Source of the DNA: Halobacterium sp. KA-4
Lineage (GTDB): Archaea > Halobacteriota > Halobacteria > Halobacteriales > Halobacteriaceae
DNA: 64,000 bases
Assembly: GCF_021028995.1 (NCBI RefSeq)
Contig: NZ_JAJJZG010000001.1
Span: 310,001 to 374,000 of the forward strand
Direction of reading: 5' to 3'
Part shown: positions 24,791 through 33,511 of the stretch, piece by piece
Layout: each line of letters begins with the position of its first letter
Numbering within the stretch: position 1 is the first letter of the stretch
Notes under the pieces: model-generated
Databases searched by the model: none
Told to the model about the DNA's origin: nothing
Seen by the model: only the letters and a program-made list of their open reading frames with translations
Made by a program: the position numbers and the translations under genes

Positions 24791-25450
24791 ATGACTTACG
24801 ACACCGTCGTGTTCGACAACGACGGCGTCCTCGTGGGCCGCACGCGGTACGACGTGCTGCAGGCGGCGACCGAGGACACGTTCGAGCAGTTCGGGGTTAC
24901 GGACCCCGACCCCGACGACATCGAGGAGATGACTATCGGCGCGACGCCGAAGACCGTCAGCGACGTCTGTAGCCGCTACGGGCTCAAGCCCGCGGAGTTC
25001 TGGCCGACGCGCGACCAGACCGCCGCGGAAGCCCAGTACGAGGAAGTCCGGGAGGGCCGCAAGACCCTCTACGACGACCTCGACACGCTCCACGACCTGG
25101 ACGTCTCGATGGGCATCGTGAGTTCGAACCAGCAGGCGACCGTCGACTTCGTGCTCGACCACTTCGGCGTCGACGACCTGTTCGGCGCAGCCTACGGGCG
25201 CGAGCCGACTATCGAGAGTCTGAATCGCCGGAAGCCGAACTCCCACTACATCGACCGCGCGCTCGCCGACCTGGACGCGGATTCCGCGCTGTTCGTCGGG
25301 GACAACGAGTCTGACGTGCGCGCCGCGGAGAACGCGGGTATCGACTCGGCGTTCATCCGGCGGCCCCACCGCCGCGACTGGGAGCTGAACGTCTGGCCGA
25401 CGTGGGAAATCGACGGGCTCGACGATCTCCACGACATCTGCAGTCCCTAA
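24791..25450 (+). CDS. HAD-superfamily hydrolase (phosphoglycolate phosphatase-like)
   Basis: A 219-residue HAD phosphatase. Motif I is VFDNDGVLV with nucleophile Asp9 and general acid Asp11, motif II is VSSNQQ (Ser near 115), motif III is the Lys in NRRKPNSHY and motif IV is GDNESD near 175. A four-helix cap lies between motifs I and II (type C1). Family members clear phosphoglycolate and other phosphate esters; the exact substrate is open. The ATG at 24791 directly precedes motif I and is preferred to a GTG 21 bases earlier. Confidence 0.88.
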   Translation: MTYDTVVFDNDGVLVGRTRYDVLQAATEDTFEQFGVTDPDPDDIEEMTIGATPKTVSDVCSRYGLKPAEFWPTRDQTAAEAQYEEVREGRKTLYDDLDTLHDLDVSMGIVSSNQQATVDFVLDHFGVDDLFGAAYGREPTIESLNRRKPNSHYIDRALADLDADSALFVGDNESDVRAAENAGIDSAFIRRPHRRDWELNVWPTWEIDGLDDLHDICSP

Positions 25451-25557
25451 CGGTCGTAGAGCCACGCTCCAGCCCGTAGAATCACTCGTTCTGCCGGCGA
25501 ACGCCGCCGGCATCACCCGCAAAGGTTATGAACGAGCGGCGCTTCTCTCGGGTTGCA

Positions 25558-25752
25558 ATGGCAACCGGTACGGTTGACTTCTTCAACGACACTGGCGGTT
25601 ACGGATTCATCGAGACTGACGACGCGGACGAGGACGTGTTCTTCCACATGGAAGACATCGGCGGCCCGGACCTGGAGGAAGGTCAGGAAGTCGAGTTCGA
25701 CATCGAGGAGGCCGACAAGGGCCCCCGCGCGACGAACCTCACTCGGCTGTAA
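25558..25752 (+). CDS. cspA: Cold-shock domain protein CspA
   Basis: A 64-residue single cold-shock domain. RNP1 is GGYGFIETD, RNP2 is DVFFHMED and the N terminus is the classical TGTVDFFND. It binds single-stranded RNA or DNA and is thought to melt RNA structure. It is very acidic, as usual in haloarchaea. The ATG at 25558 is preferred to an in-frame ATG 30 bases earlier, which lies inside the likely promoter (AAAGGTTATG, 25521-25530). Confidence 0.93.
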   Translation: MATGTVDFFNDTGGYGFIETDDADEDVFFHMEDIGGPDLEEGQEVEFDIEEADKGPRATNLTRL

Positions 25753-25878
25753 TTCGGTGAAAGGCCAGCGTCTCTGACGCTGGGCAGGACGAATCGTTTT
25801 TCGACTATTCCCCAAATGACGTAGCGACCGCGTTCTGCTGCCACAAGGTGTACCAGTACGACGCCCGATTAGCGACGC

Positions 25879-25998
25879 GTGCGAACGTCCACACTCGCGT
25901 TGGCGGTCGGCGCGTTCCTGTTCGTGCTGCCGATTCCCGGCACGTTCGTGACCGGTGCACTCCTAATGGTGGTCGCAGCAGTGGCGCGGTATCGGTGA
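25879..25998 (+). CDS. 39-residue membrane micro-protein
   Basis: A GTG-started frame of 39 residues, nearly all one or two membrane segments around a central PIPGTF turn, ending in Ala-Arg-Tyr-Arg. I recall similar tiny haloarchaeal membrane proteins with the same LPIPGTF core, which supports it being real. An in-frame stop nine bases upstream fixes the GTG as the only start. Function unknown. Confidence 0.55.
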   Translation: MRTSTLALAVGAFLFVLPIPGTFVTGALLMVVAAVARYR

Positions 25999-26010
25999 GC
26001 GGTCGCGAGC

Positions 26011-26850
26011 CTACTCCAGGCGCGCGCGGTCCTCGGCCGTGAGGTCGAGGTGGCTCGCAGCGACGTTCGTTTCGAGGTGGTCGACGCTGGACGTCCCGGG
26101 AATCGGGAGCGTCACGGGCGAGTGGTCGAGCAGCCACGCGAGCGCGACCTGCCGGACGGTGGCGTCGTGGTCGGCGGCGACGGCTTCGAGGTCCGTGCGC
26201 TTCTCGCCGAGGTCCCCGCCGCCCATCGGGAAGTACGGAATGAACCCGATGTCGTAGTCCTCGCAGGCTTCGAGGACGTCCTCGTACTCGCGGTCGACGA
26301 CGTTGTACGCGTTCTGGACGGTGGCGACGTCGACGACCTCGCGGGCGGTCTCCAGCTGTTCGACGGTGACGTTGCTGAGGCCGACGTGGTCGACGAGTCC
26401 GTCGTCTTTGAGTTCGGCGAACGCGTGGACGGCGGCTTCGAAGTCCGTGTCGGGGTCGGGGCGGTGGTACTGGTAGAGGTCGATGGAGTCGACGCCGAGG
26501 CGGTCGATGGACGCCAGCGCCTGGTTCTTGATGTAGTCGGGGTCGCCGTGGGGAATCCAGTCGCCGGTCGCGTTCCGCAGGAGGCCGGCTTTCGTCGCGA
26601 CGACGGCGTCCTCGGCGATGCCCGATTCGCGGATGAGGCGCTCGCTGACGCCGGGGCCGTAGGAGTCCGCCGTGTCGACGAAGTCGACGCCGAGGTCGAC
26701 CGCGCGCTGGAGGACGTCGTGGGCGTTGGCCTCGTCGTCGGGGGAGCCGATGACGTCGGGGCCGGTGATGCGCATCGCGCCGAACCCGAGCCGGTGGACG
26801 GTCAGTTCGCCGCCGATGTCGAACGTGTCACTCGCGTTTTCGGCTGCCAT
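26011..26850 (-). CDS. Aldo/keto reductase
   Basis: A 279-residue NADPH-dependent aldo/keto reductase, a TIM barrel. The catalytic tetrad is visible: Asp59 and Tyr64 in DTADSYGPG, Lys87 in ATKAGL and His130 in YQYHRPD. The cofactor-binding region near the C terminus reads LPIPGTSSVDHL. The substrate is unknown; related haloarchaeal enzymes reduce aldehydes and sugars. It is followed, on the same strand, by nothing closer than 60 bases and is preceded by the HerA-like gene. Confidence 0.9.
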   Translation of the reverse strand: MAAENASDTFDIGGELTVHRLGFGAMRITGPDVIGSPDDEANAHDVLQRAVDLGVDFVDTADSYGPGVSERLIRESGIAEDAVVATKAGLLRNATGDWIPHGDPDYIKNQALASIDRLGVDSIDLYQYHRPDPDTDFEAAVHAFAELKDDGLVDHVGLSNVTVEQLETAREVVDVATVQNAYNVVDREYEDVLEACEDYDIGFIPYFPMGGGDLGEKRTDLEAVAADHDATVRQVALAWLLDHSPVTLPIPGTSSVDHLETNVAASHLDLTAEDRARLE

Positions 26851-26910
26851 ACGGGAGCGGTCAGCAGCCCGTCGCTTAGATGTTGGTGAAACGGAGTCGC
26901 GTGCCGGCGG

Positions 26911-28590
26911 TCAGGGCTCCCACTGGTCGCGCAGTTCCGTCCGCGGCTTCGAGGGGTCGTCGTGTTCGACGAGCGTGCGCATCCGGTCGGCGTTGAACGC
27001 GTATGTGCGGTCGTCGCGCACGACGAGGTCGCGGGTCCGGAGTTCGCGTAACAGTGTGTGGGCGGGTTCGACGTCGATGCCCGCTGCGGCTGCGAGGTCG
27101 TGCGCGCTCGCGCCGGGGTTCGTCGCGAGCGCGGAGACGATTTGCCACGCGGCGTCGTCGTTGCACTTCGAGTCGCGGCGCGCCGCGTTCACGCGCGTCA
27201 CGACCGGGGGTGCCTGTAGGAGGTCGACGACCGTCTCGGCCGCCGGGCCTGCGGGTTCGTCCGGCGTCGCGTCCGCGTCCTCGCTGCCGTCGCGGAGTTG
27301 GCTGCGCTCGCCGCGGCGACGCAGCCGGTCCTGCACAGCGTCCACGAGCGCGTCGCGCGTCTCGTCGTCGGTATCACTGCTGGCCGACGTCTCGGCTGGT
27401 GCATCCGCCGTCTCGTCGTCGGTTCCCTCTGTGGGGTCCGCTGGGACGCCGTCCTCGAAGCGTGCTTCGAGTTCGTCGATGCGCTCCTCCAGACGGTCGA
27501 TCTGTTCGTTCTTCGTCTGGAGCGTCGCCTGGTAGCCCTCGGGCGGGGAGCCGTCGCCGTGCGCGAGTGCGTTCGCCATCTTCCGCGCCGCCGCGGAGAC
27601 GTCGCGCGCGGTCTCCAGTTCGGACTCCAATTCGGCGATGCGCTGCTCGCGGTTCTCCAGTTGCGATTCGAGCTCCGCGACGCGGTTCTGCTCCTGTTCC
27701 TTGCGGTCGGTGATGTCGCCGAGGTCCTCCATCAGCGACCCGCTGACGGACTTCAGGTCGGGGCGCTCGAAGTCGTCGAGGCCCGGAGTGGCGCCCGCGT
27801 CGAACGTGCGCTTGCGCTTGAACTGCACGCGCTTGACCATGTCGTCGCTCCAGTCCGTCTGGATGAACGCCTCGCCGTCCCCCAAGTCAACGACATCGTC
27901 GGCGTAGTCGCTGCCGACGATACGGCCCACGACCTTGGTGTCGTTCTCCCACGTGAGCCGGTGCCACACCAACCAGTTCGCCTGCGTGATGAAGTCCTTC
28001 TTCACGTCCGCGGGGCGCTGGCTGATGCCGACGACGCCGAGACCGTGCTTGCGGCCGCGCTTCCCCACCTTGATGAGGAGGTTCCCAGTCTCGCCGACGC
28101 CGCCGCCCTCCGGGATGTACTCGTGGCACTCCTCGACGACGAGCAGGAACGGCTTCTTGAGCTTCTTCTCCTTCGCGAAGAGGTGCCGCACCGTCTCCCG
28201 GAGCAGGTCGTCGGCCTCCTCGTCGTCGAGGTAGCCGGAGACGTCCAGAATGATGGGGACGTTCTCCTCGAGGGCGAGGTATGCGAGCTTCTCGGCGTGC
28301 TCGACGCTCACCTGGATGTCGCACTCCTCGTCGGCACCCGCGTGCAGGAGTTCGTACTCCTCTTTGAGGCCGTAGTACTCGCCGTCCGTGTCCACGATGA
28401 GCACGGGGTAGCCGGCTTCGAGGAGTTCCTCGACCACGACGCTCGTCGTGTTCGACTTCCCGCTCCCTGATTTCCCGGTGACGAACCCGCGGCCGGTGAG
28501 CATCTCCACGATGGGAAACTCCAGCCGGTCGCCGTCGTCCGTCTCCCCCACGTGAATCTGCTGGTCGCCGTCCGCTGCGGTGTCTGCCAT
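26911..28590 (-). CDS. HerA-like ATPase with coiled coil and winged-helix tail
   Basis: A 559-residue protein. A HerA/FtsK-type P-loop domain (about 20-260) has Walker A GKSGSGKSNT (Lys45), Walker B FLLVVEECHE near 150 and a sensor region GVVGISQRPADV. A long coiled coil follows (about 300-390, with AELESQLENREQ-type repeats), then a Thr/Glu/Asp linker, and a C-terminal winged helix (about 470-550, NPGASAHDLAAAAG). HerA ATPases translocate or unwind DNA, usually with NurA. No NurA or Mre11/Rad50 gene is adjacent, and the coiled-coil plus wHTH arrangement differs from classical HerA. Role in DNA metabolism inferred. Confidence 0.8.
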   Translation of the reverse strand: MADTAADGDQQIHVGETDDGDRLEFPIVEMLTGRGFVTGKSGSGKSNTTSVVVEELLEAGYPVLIVDTDGEYYGLKEEYELLHAGADEECDIQVSVEHAEKLAYLALEENVPIILDVSGYLDDEEADDLLRETVRHLFAKEKKLKKPFLLVVEECHEYIPEGGGVGETGNLLIKVGKRGRKHGLGVVGISQRPADVKKDFITQANWLVWHRLTWENDTKVVGRIVGSDYADDVVDLGDGEAFIQTDWSDDMVKRVQFKRKRTFDAGATPGLDDFERPDLKSVSGSLMEDLGDITDRKEQEQNRVAELESQLENREQRIAELESELETARDVSAAARKMANALAHGDGSPPEGYQATLQTKNEQIDRLEERIDELEARFEDGVPADPTEGTDDETADAPAETSASSDTDDETRDALVDAVQDRLRRRGERSQLRDGSEDADATPDEPAGPAAETVVDLLQAPPVVTRVNAARRDSKCNDDAAWQIVSALATNPGASAHDLAAAAGIDVEPAHTLLRELRTRDLVVRDDRTYAFNADRMRTLVEHDDPSKPRTELRDQWEP

Positions 28591-28640
28591 CGCTGGAAGT
28601 CACACGAGCCGGGGAGAAAACCGTTGTCCTCGAAACGGGA

Positions 28641-29987
28641 CTATCGACTACCGGGGTGGCCGTCGGGGAGGCCGCGCCGGCCGAACGTCGTCTCGCGGAG
28701 CGTCTCGCCTTCGTACTCGTCGCGGAGCAGGCCACGCTCACGGAGCTCGGGGACGACGAGGTCCACGAAGTCCCGGAGGCTGTCGGGACGGGCGACCTCC
28801 TTGACGTTGAAGCCGTCGAGGCCGACGTCCTCGAACCAGTACTGGAACTCGTCGGCGACCTGCTCGGGCGTCCCGACGACCACGGGCGAGGTCGTCCCGA
28901 GGCCGGCGAATTCCGCGACCTCGCGGACCGTCCAGTCGCGGTCGTCGTTGGACGTGAACGCGTTCACGACGCCCTGGATGGCTTCGGTCTCGATGTGTTC
29001 GAGCTGCTGGTCGGGGTCGAGCTCGGAGAGGTCCATGTCCACGAACCCGGAGAGCAGCGCGAGCACGCCCTCGGTGTCGATGGCGTCCGTGTACGCGTCG
29101 TACTTGGCCTCGGCGACGGCCTCGGTTTCGCCGACGATGGGGACGATGCCGGGGAAGAACGCGAGGCTGTCGGGGTCGCGGCCGTGGGAGGCCGCGCGCT
29201 CACGGAGGTCGGCGACGTAGTCCTCGACGGCTTCGACGGATGGCTGGCTGACGAAGACAGCTTCGGCGTGTTCGGCGGCAAACTCGCGGCCGCGGTCCGA
29301 GGAGCCCGCCTGGTAGAGGACGGGCGTGCGCTGTGGGGACGGCTCGGCACCGTGCGGGCCGGGCACGTCGAAGTAGTCGCCCTCGTAGTCGATAGCCGAG
29401 ACCTTCTCGGGGTCCGTGTAGACGCCGCTGTCGCGGTCGTGGACGACCGCGTCGTCGTCCCAGGAGTCCTCGAAGAGCGCGTAGAGCACGTCCATGAACT
29501 CGTCGGCGCGGTCGTAGCGCTCGTCGTGGTCCATGCGGTCGTCGTAGCCGAGGTTGTCCGCGGCGGATTCGAGGTAGGAGGTGACGATGTTGAACGCGAC
29601 GCGGCCGTCCGTGACGTGGTCGAGCGTGGAGAACTCGCGGGCGAGCTGGTAGGGGTGGTTGTACGACGTCGACTTCGTGATGGCGAACCCGAGGTTGTCG
29701 GTGACTTCGGCCATCGCGGGAATCAGGTACGCGGGGTCGTTCGACGGCGTCTGGACGGCCTTCTCGACGGCCGTCTCCCGAGAATCGCCGTAGATGTCGT
29801 AGATGCCGCGGACGTCGGCGAAGAAGACGGCGTCGAAGCCGCCGCGCTCGGCCGTGCGCGCGACGTCGGTCCAGTAGTCGCGGTCGTGGTAGCGGTGGGA
29901 CTGGTCGCCGGGGAGTCGCCACGACCCCACGGAGACGTGCTCCACGGAGTTCATCGTGAAGAGGTTCAGCCGCATCCGGTCGGTCAT
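28641..29987 (-). CDS. LLM-class flavin-dependent monooxygenase (NtaA/SnaA/DszA type)
   Basis: A 448-residue TIM-barrel flavin monooxygenase. The N terminus (MRLNLFTMNSVEHVSVGSW), YTDPEKVSAIDYEG and the later GSSDRGREFAA match the family that oxidises nitrilotriacetate, pristinamycin or dibenzothiophene sulfone with reduced FMN from a separate reductase. No reductase gene lies beside it and the substrate is unknown. The gene is monocistronic between the ATPase and ATP-grasp genes, with 200 bases of non-coding DNA upstream. Confidence 0.85.
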   Translation of the reverse strand: MTDRMRLNLFTMNSVEHVSVGSWRLPGDQSHRYHDRDYWTDVARTAERGGFDAVFFADVRGIYDIYGDSRETAVEKAVQTPSNDPAYLIPAMAEVTDNLGFAITKSTSYNHPYQLAREFSTLDHVTDGRVAFNIVTSYLESAADNLGYDDRMDHDERYDRADEFMDVLYALFEDSWDDDAVVHDRDSGVYTDPEKVSAIDYEGDYFDVPGPHGAEPSPQRTPVLYQAGSSDRGREFAAEHAEAVFVSQPSVEAVEDYVADLRERAASHGRDPDSLAFFPGIVPIVGETEAVAEAKYDAYTDAIDTEGVLALLSGFVDMDLSELDPDQQLEHIETEAIQGVVNAFTSNDDRDWTVREVAEFAGLGTTSPVVVGTPEQVADEFQYWFEDVGLDGFNVKEVARPDSLRDFVDLVVPELRERGLLRDEYEGETLRETTFGRRGLPDGHPGSR

Positions 29988-30190
29988 TACACCCGCGTAG
30001 GGGAATGTGGCGTTTAAGCCGGCCGGTCACGACGCTCCCGTGGTGTTGTCACTGACGGCGGCAACCCTCGCTGAGTTCGGGGCTGGCAGGCGACGAATCG
30101 GTGCCGGCGCGGCGCGTCGCACTCCCGCGGAACCACGCCGGGCAGCGGTCAGAACACGCACCGGGTTGGTCCCGGCTTCGTACTTGAACG

Positions 30191-31414
30191 TTAGCAGGAG
30201 CAGTAGTAGTCGCGGCCGCCGAATTCGACGTCGAGGCGGTGCGCGATTGGCGCGGGGTCGCTGGGCCGGTAGACGGCGGTCGTGAGGTCGCCGCTGGTCT
30301 CGAAGTCCCCGGAGACGAGCGCTTCCCAGTCGTCGGTGGCGAGGACGTCCGCGAGGTCGCCGCCGGCGAGCAGCGGGAGGTAGTCCTCCAGGGAGAGCCA
30401 GCGCGCGTCCTTCGTCGGGTCGGGCTCGTAGTCGACGTCGGTGACGTCAGCGTAGGCGGCCATCGGGAGGTTCGCGCCGGCCTGCACGGGCATGCTAATC
30501 CACTTCCACGGGCGCGTGTTGACGTCGAGGAGCACGAACTCGTCGCGGTCGCGGTCGTAGACGAACTCGGCCTCGCTGATGCCGTGGTAGCCGGCGTCCT
30601 CGATGACGGCGAGCGCGTGCTCCCGTATTTCGGGGCGTTCGACACGCTCGACGACACAGGAGGTGCCGTAGCCGAGCGGCGCGCGGACCCGTGCGTTCCC
30701 GACGACTGCGAGCGGGTCACCATTCTCGGGGACGTAGGAGGCCAGCGAGTGGTCCTCGCCGCGCGCGACCGGGACCTTCTCTTGGGCCATGATTTCGATG
30801 CCGGTCTCCTGGGCCATCTCGACGATGTCCAGGTACTCCTCGCGGTCCGCGACCTCGATGACGTTCGTGCCGACGGCCTCCTCGAACTCGCGCTTGCGCG
30901 CGGGCTTGATGACTAAGGGGAAGCCGAGTTCGGCGGCGACCTCGTCGGGGTCGACCTCCGAGAGTCGGTAGGTCTCGGGGTAGGGGACGCCGAGGTCCTC
31001 ACAGGTCTCGTAGAGCGAGGATTTGTCGAGGACGGCGTCCATCGTCTCGCTGTCGGCGAACGGCAAACGAACGCCCTCGGGTTCGGTTTCGGCGAACGCG
31101 AGCGCCCACTCGTCCATGCAGCCGAACGCGACCGGCTCGTGGTCGAGTTGCGCGGCGAGTTCCTCGACGTCCTCGCGGAAGCCGGCTTCGTCGTCGAGCG
31201 GGTAGATGACGCGGCCCGAGTAGTCGACGGCGTTGGAGGGCGGTGCAGCGCCGTCCCCGGAGCGGTCGAGGGCGACGACGGGCACGTCGTGAGCGTCGAG
31301 CGCGCGGGCGACAGAGACACCCGTGACGTGGGCGTTCGCCACGAACGCTGGAGGTCGGTCGAAGTCGGCGGCCGCGAGCGCGTCGCGGAGGGCGTCGAAC
31401 TCGTGGAAGGCCAT
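30191..31414 (-). CDS. ATP-grasp carboxylate-amine ligase
   Basis: A 407-residue ATP-grasp protein. The N-terminal preATP-grasp fold (about 15-110) leads into the ATP-grasp domain with FPLVIKPARKRE near 165, the acidic metal-binding stretch SEAEFVYDRDRDEFVLLDVN near 290, and RPW. It resembles stand-alone haloarchaeal carboxylate-amine ligases that join an acyl-phosphate to an amine; the product is unknown. The last residues (DYYCSC) are unusual in having two cysteines at the very end. The ATG at 31414 gives the family start; the longer frame is not supported. Confidence 0.8.
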   Translation of the reverse strand: MAFHEFDALRDALAAADFDRPPAFVANAHVTGVSVARALDAHDVPVVALDRSGDGAAPPSNAVDYSGRVIYPLDDEAGFREDVEELAAQLDHEPVAFGCMDEWALAFAETEPEGVRLPFADSETMDAVLDKSSLYETCEDLGVPYPETYRLSEVDPDEVAAELGFPLVIKPARKREFEEAVGTNVIEVADREEYLDIVEMAQETGIEIMAQEKVPVARGEDHSLASYVPENGDPLAVVGNARVRAPLGYGTSCVVERVERPEIREHALAVIEDAGYHGISEAEFVYDRDRDEFVLLDVNTRPWKWISMPVQAGANLPMAAYADVTDVDYEPDPTKDARWLSLEDYLPLLAGGDLADVLATDDWEALVSGDFETSGDLTTAVYRPSDPAPIAHRLDVEFGGRDYYCSC

Positions 31415-31598
31415 GGGCGGAGTTGTGGGTGCTGGGGCTAAAGCGGCGTGATTCCCGCCCTCGTCCGCCGGTATACGGGAGCGGCGGCCGTTCGATCCTG
31501 CCTTCTCGTGGGCGTCAGCGGCGGAACTGCCGGCCACGCCGACGGAGCGGGTTCGAAGCCTTTATTCGCGCGCTGGCCGTGAGCCTCCAGTAGTAACC

Positions 31599-32129
31599 AT
31601 GTCGGACAACCCGGCCTCCATGTACCGGAAAATCGACAAGCCGTCGTACACCCGTCGCGACTACGTCACGGGAATTCCGGGCTCGAAGATTGCACAGCAC
31701 CAGATGGGCGACCTGCAGGCGGACGGAGACGACTACCCCGTCCAGATTAGCCTCGCCCCCGAGGAGGAGTGTCAGCTCCGCCACGGTTCGCTCGAGGCCG
31801 CGCGCCTCTCCGCGAACCGCCACCTCATCAAGGAACTCGGCGAGGGCAACTACAAGATGCAGCTCCGCAAGTTCCCCCACCAGATCATCCGGGAGAACAA
31901 GCAGGCGACCGGCGCGGGTGCGGACCGTGTCTCCGACGGGATGCGCCAGGCGTTCGGCGTCCCGGTCGGCACCGCGGCCCGCATCTACCCCGGCGACAAG
32001 CTGATGACGGCGTACTGCGACGTCGAGCAGGCGGAAGAAGTCAAGGAAGCGTTCCGCCGCGCGTACAACAAGATCACGCCGCCGTGCAAGATCAACGTCG
32101 AGCGCGGCGAAGAACTGCTGGTCCGGTAA
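31599..32129 (+). CDS. rpl10e: 50S ribosomal protein L16/L10e
   Basis: A 176-residue ribosomal protein of the L16/L10e family. It sits near the peptidyl-transferase centre and helps position the acceptor end of tRNA. The N terminus [20 protein letters not shown] and the loop [19 protein letters not shown] are typical of the archaeal form. A CCTTTATTC box lies about 36 bases upstream. It stands alone, as is usual for this gene in archaea. Confidence 0.97.
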   Translation: MSDNPASMYRKIDKPSYTRRDYVTGIPGSKIAQHQMGDLQADGDDYPVQISLAPEEECQLRHGSLEAARLSANRHLIKELGEGNYKMQLRKFPHQIIRENKQATGAGADRVSDGMRQAFGVPVGTAARIYPGDKLMTAYCDVEQAEEVKEAFRRAYNKITPPCKINVERGEELLVR

Positions 32130-32232
32130 TCCGGCCGCTTCTCTCCGACTTTCCCACGCGTAGCGACGGCTTTCCTGGCGGCTTCTCGATGCCGACCGGC
32201 GTCTTTTAGTCCCACAGCGACGACGCCAGCGT

Positions 32233-33084
32233 ATGCTCGGGCTGGCGGTTGCCAACGACACGGAGACGTTCGAGCGGATGCGCGACCCACTGGCGGACCG
32301 CGGGATTCGCGCCGAACACGTCTCCGTCCGCGAGCACGTCACCCACCTCACTGACCCGCCGTTCGACCCGACCCGGTTCGACGCGGGGTTCGTGTTCCCG
32401 GGGCGGCTGATGGAGGGCGGCGTCGTGGACGCGTTCCTCGACGTGCCGTGGGTGAACGACCGCGCGGCCGTGCTGCGCTCTCGGAACAAGGCTGGCGCGC
32501 TCGCGACGCTCGCGGATGCTGGCGTGCCCGTCCCCGACACCGTCTACGTCTCGAATCCCGCCGACGAGGACGAGGTTCGCGCGGCGTTCGAGGCCTTCGA
32601 CGCGCCCGTGGTGGTGAAGCCGAACTCCACGACGCGCGGTGTTGGCGTCACGAAAGTCCACGACGCGGACTCCCTCGATGGCGTGACCGACTACCTCGAA
32701 CTGGTCCACGACTACCGCGCGACCGGCGACAAGTCCTACCTGATTCAGGAGTTCCTCTACGACGCCGCGGACTACCGCGTGATGGTCTTGGATGGTGCGG
32801 TCGTCGGTGCCGTCCAGCGCGCCGCGCCCGACGGCTGGAAGCACAACGTCCACCGCGGCGCGGACGCAGCAGGCGTCAAATTACCCGAGAAACTCCGGGC
32901 ACTCGCAGTAGACGCGGCGGCCGCGCTGGACGTGGACTTCCTCGGTGTCGATTTGCTCGTGACGGAGAATCGTGCGGTTGTCAACGAGACGAACGCGCGC
33001 CCGACTATCGACGACGAGGAGAAGTACGAAGACGGGTTCTACGACCGATTGGCGGCGCTCGTGGAACGGACGGCAGAACGGTAG
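32233..33084 (+). CDS. RimK-family ATP-grasp ligase
   Basis: A 283-residue ATP-grasp ligase of the RimK/LysX/CofF type. The Lys-rich ATP-binding strand VVVKPNSTTRGVGV lies near 125, YLIQEFLYDAADYRVMVLDG near 170, and the metal-binding end FLGVDLLVTENRAVVNETNAR near 240. Relatives add glutamate to ribosomal protein S6, to LysW or to F420. Its location 100 bases after L10e could suggest a ribosomal target, but that is speculation. It converges with the hsp20 gene without a single base between stops. Confidence 0.82.
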   Translation: MLGLAVANDTETFERMRDPLADRGIRAEHVSVREHVTHLTDPPFDPTRFDAGFVFPGRLMEGGVVDAFLDVPWVNDRAAVLRSRNKAGALATLADAGVPVPDTVYVSNPADEDEVRAAFEAFDAPVVVKPNSTTRGVGVTKVHDADSLDGVTDYLELVHDYRATGDKSYLIQEFLYDAADYRVMVLDGAVVGAVQRAAPDGWKHNVHRGADAAGVKLPEKLRALAVDAAAALDVDFLGVDLLVTENRAVVNETNARPTIDDEEKYEDGFYDRLAALVERTAER

Positions 33085-33468
33085 CTACTCGACGTCGATG
33101 TTCGTCGACTCGCCGGTGCGCTCGAAGGTGACTTCGAGGATGCCGTTGTTGTAGCTCGCGGTCCCCGAGCGCGGGTCGACGGGGCCGGGGAGGCCGATGC
33201 GTTCGTCGTACTCGCGCAGGTCGCTGCTCGCGCTGATGGTGACCTGCTCGCCGTCGCACTGCACGGAGATGTCCTCCTTCTCGACGCCCGGGAGGTCGGC
33301 GATGACGCGGACCTCGTCGTCGGTCTCGTGGACGTCGACGTGGGTGTCCGTCGAGAAGCCGGACTGGTCGCCCTCGAACCCGTTCGTGCCGTCCATCATC
33401 TCGTCCATCATCCGCTCGATCTCGCGGAAGATGTCGTCGAATGGGTCGTCCCGGTCGTCGCGTCTCAT
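33085..33468 (-). CDS. hsp20: Hsp20/alpha-crystallin small heat-shock protein
   Basis: A 127-residue small heat-shock chaperone. An acidic and Met-rich N-terminal helix (IERMMDEMMDG) is followed by the alpha-crystallin domain (about 40-127) with VIADLPGVEKEDI and the late G-x-L strand NNGILEVTF. It prevents aggregation of unfolding proteins. The C-terminal I-x-I/V anchor appears as NIDVE. The stop directly abuts the RimK-like stop. Confidence 0.93.
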   Translation of the reverse strand: MRRDDRDDPFDDIFREIERMMDEMMDGTNGFEGDQSGFSTDTHVDVHETDDEVRVIADLPGVEKEDISVQCDGEQVTISASSDLREYDERIGLPGPVDPRSGTASYNNGILEVTFERTGESTNIDVE

Positions 33469-33511
33469 ACCCCGAGGTTAGGCCGCGTGCTGGAAAAGCG
33501 TTCGGACTGTC

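Noticed and set aside
30007-30285. 92-codon plus-strand frame between the flavin monooxygenase and ATP-grasp genes
   Set aside because: Its second half is antisense to the ATP-grasp C terminus and the translation is Arg-rich without structure. No TATA box at the right distance.
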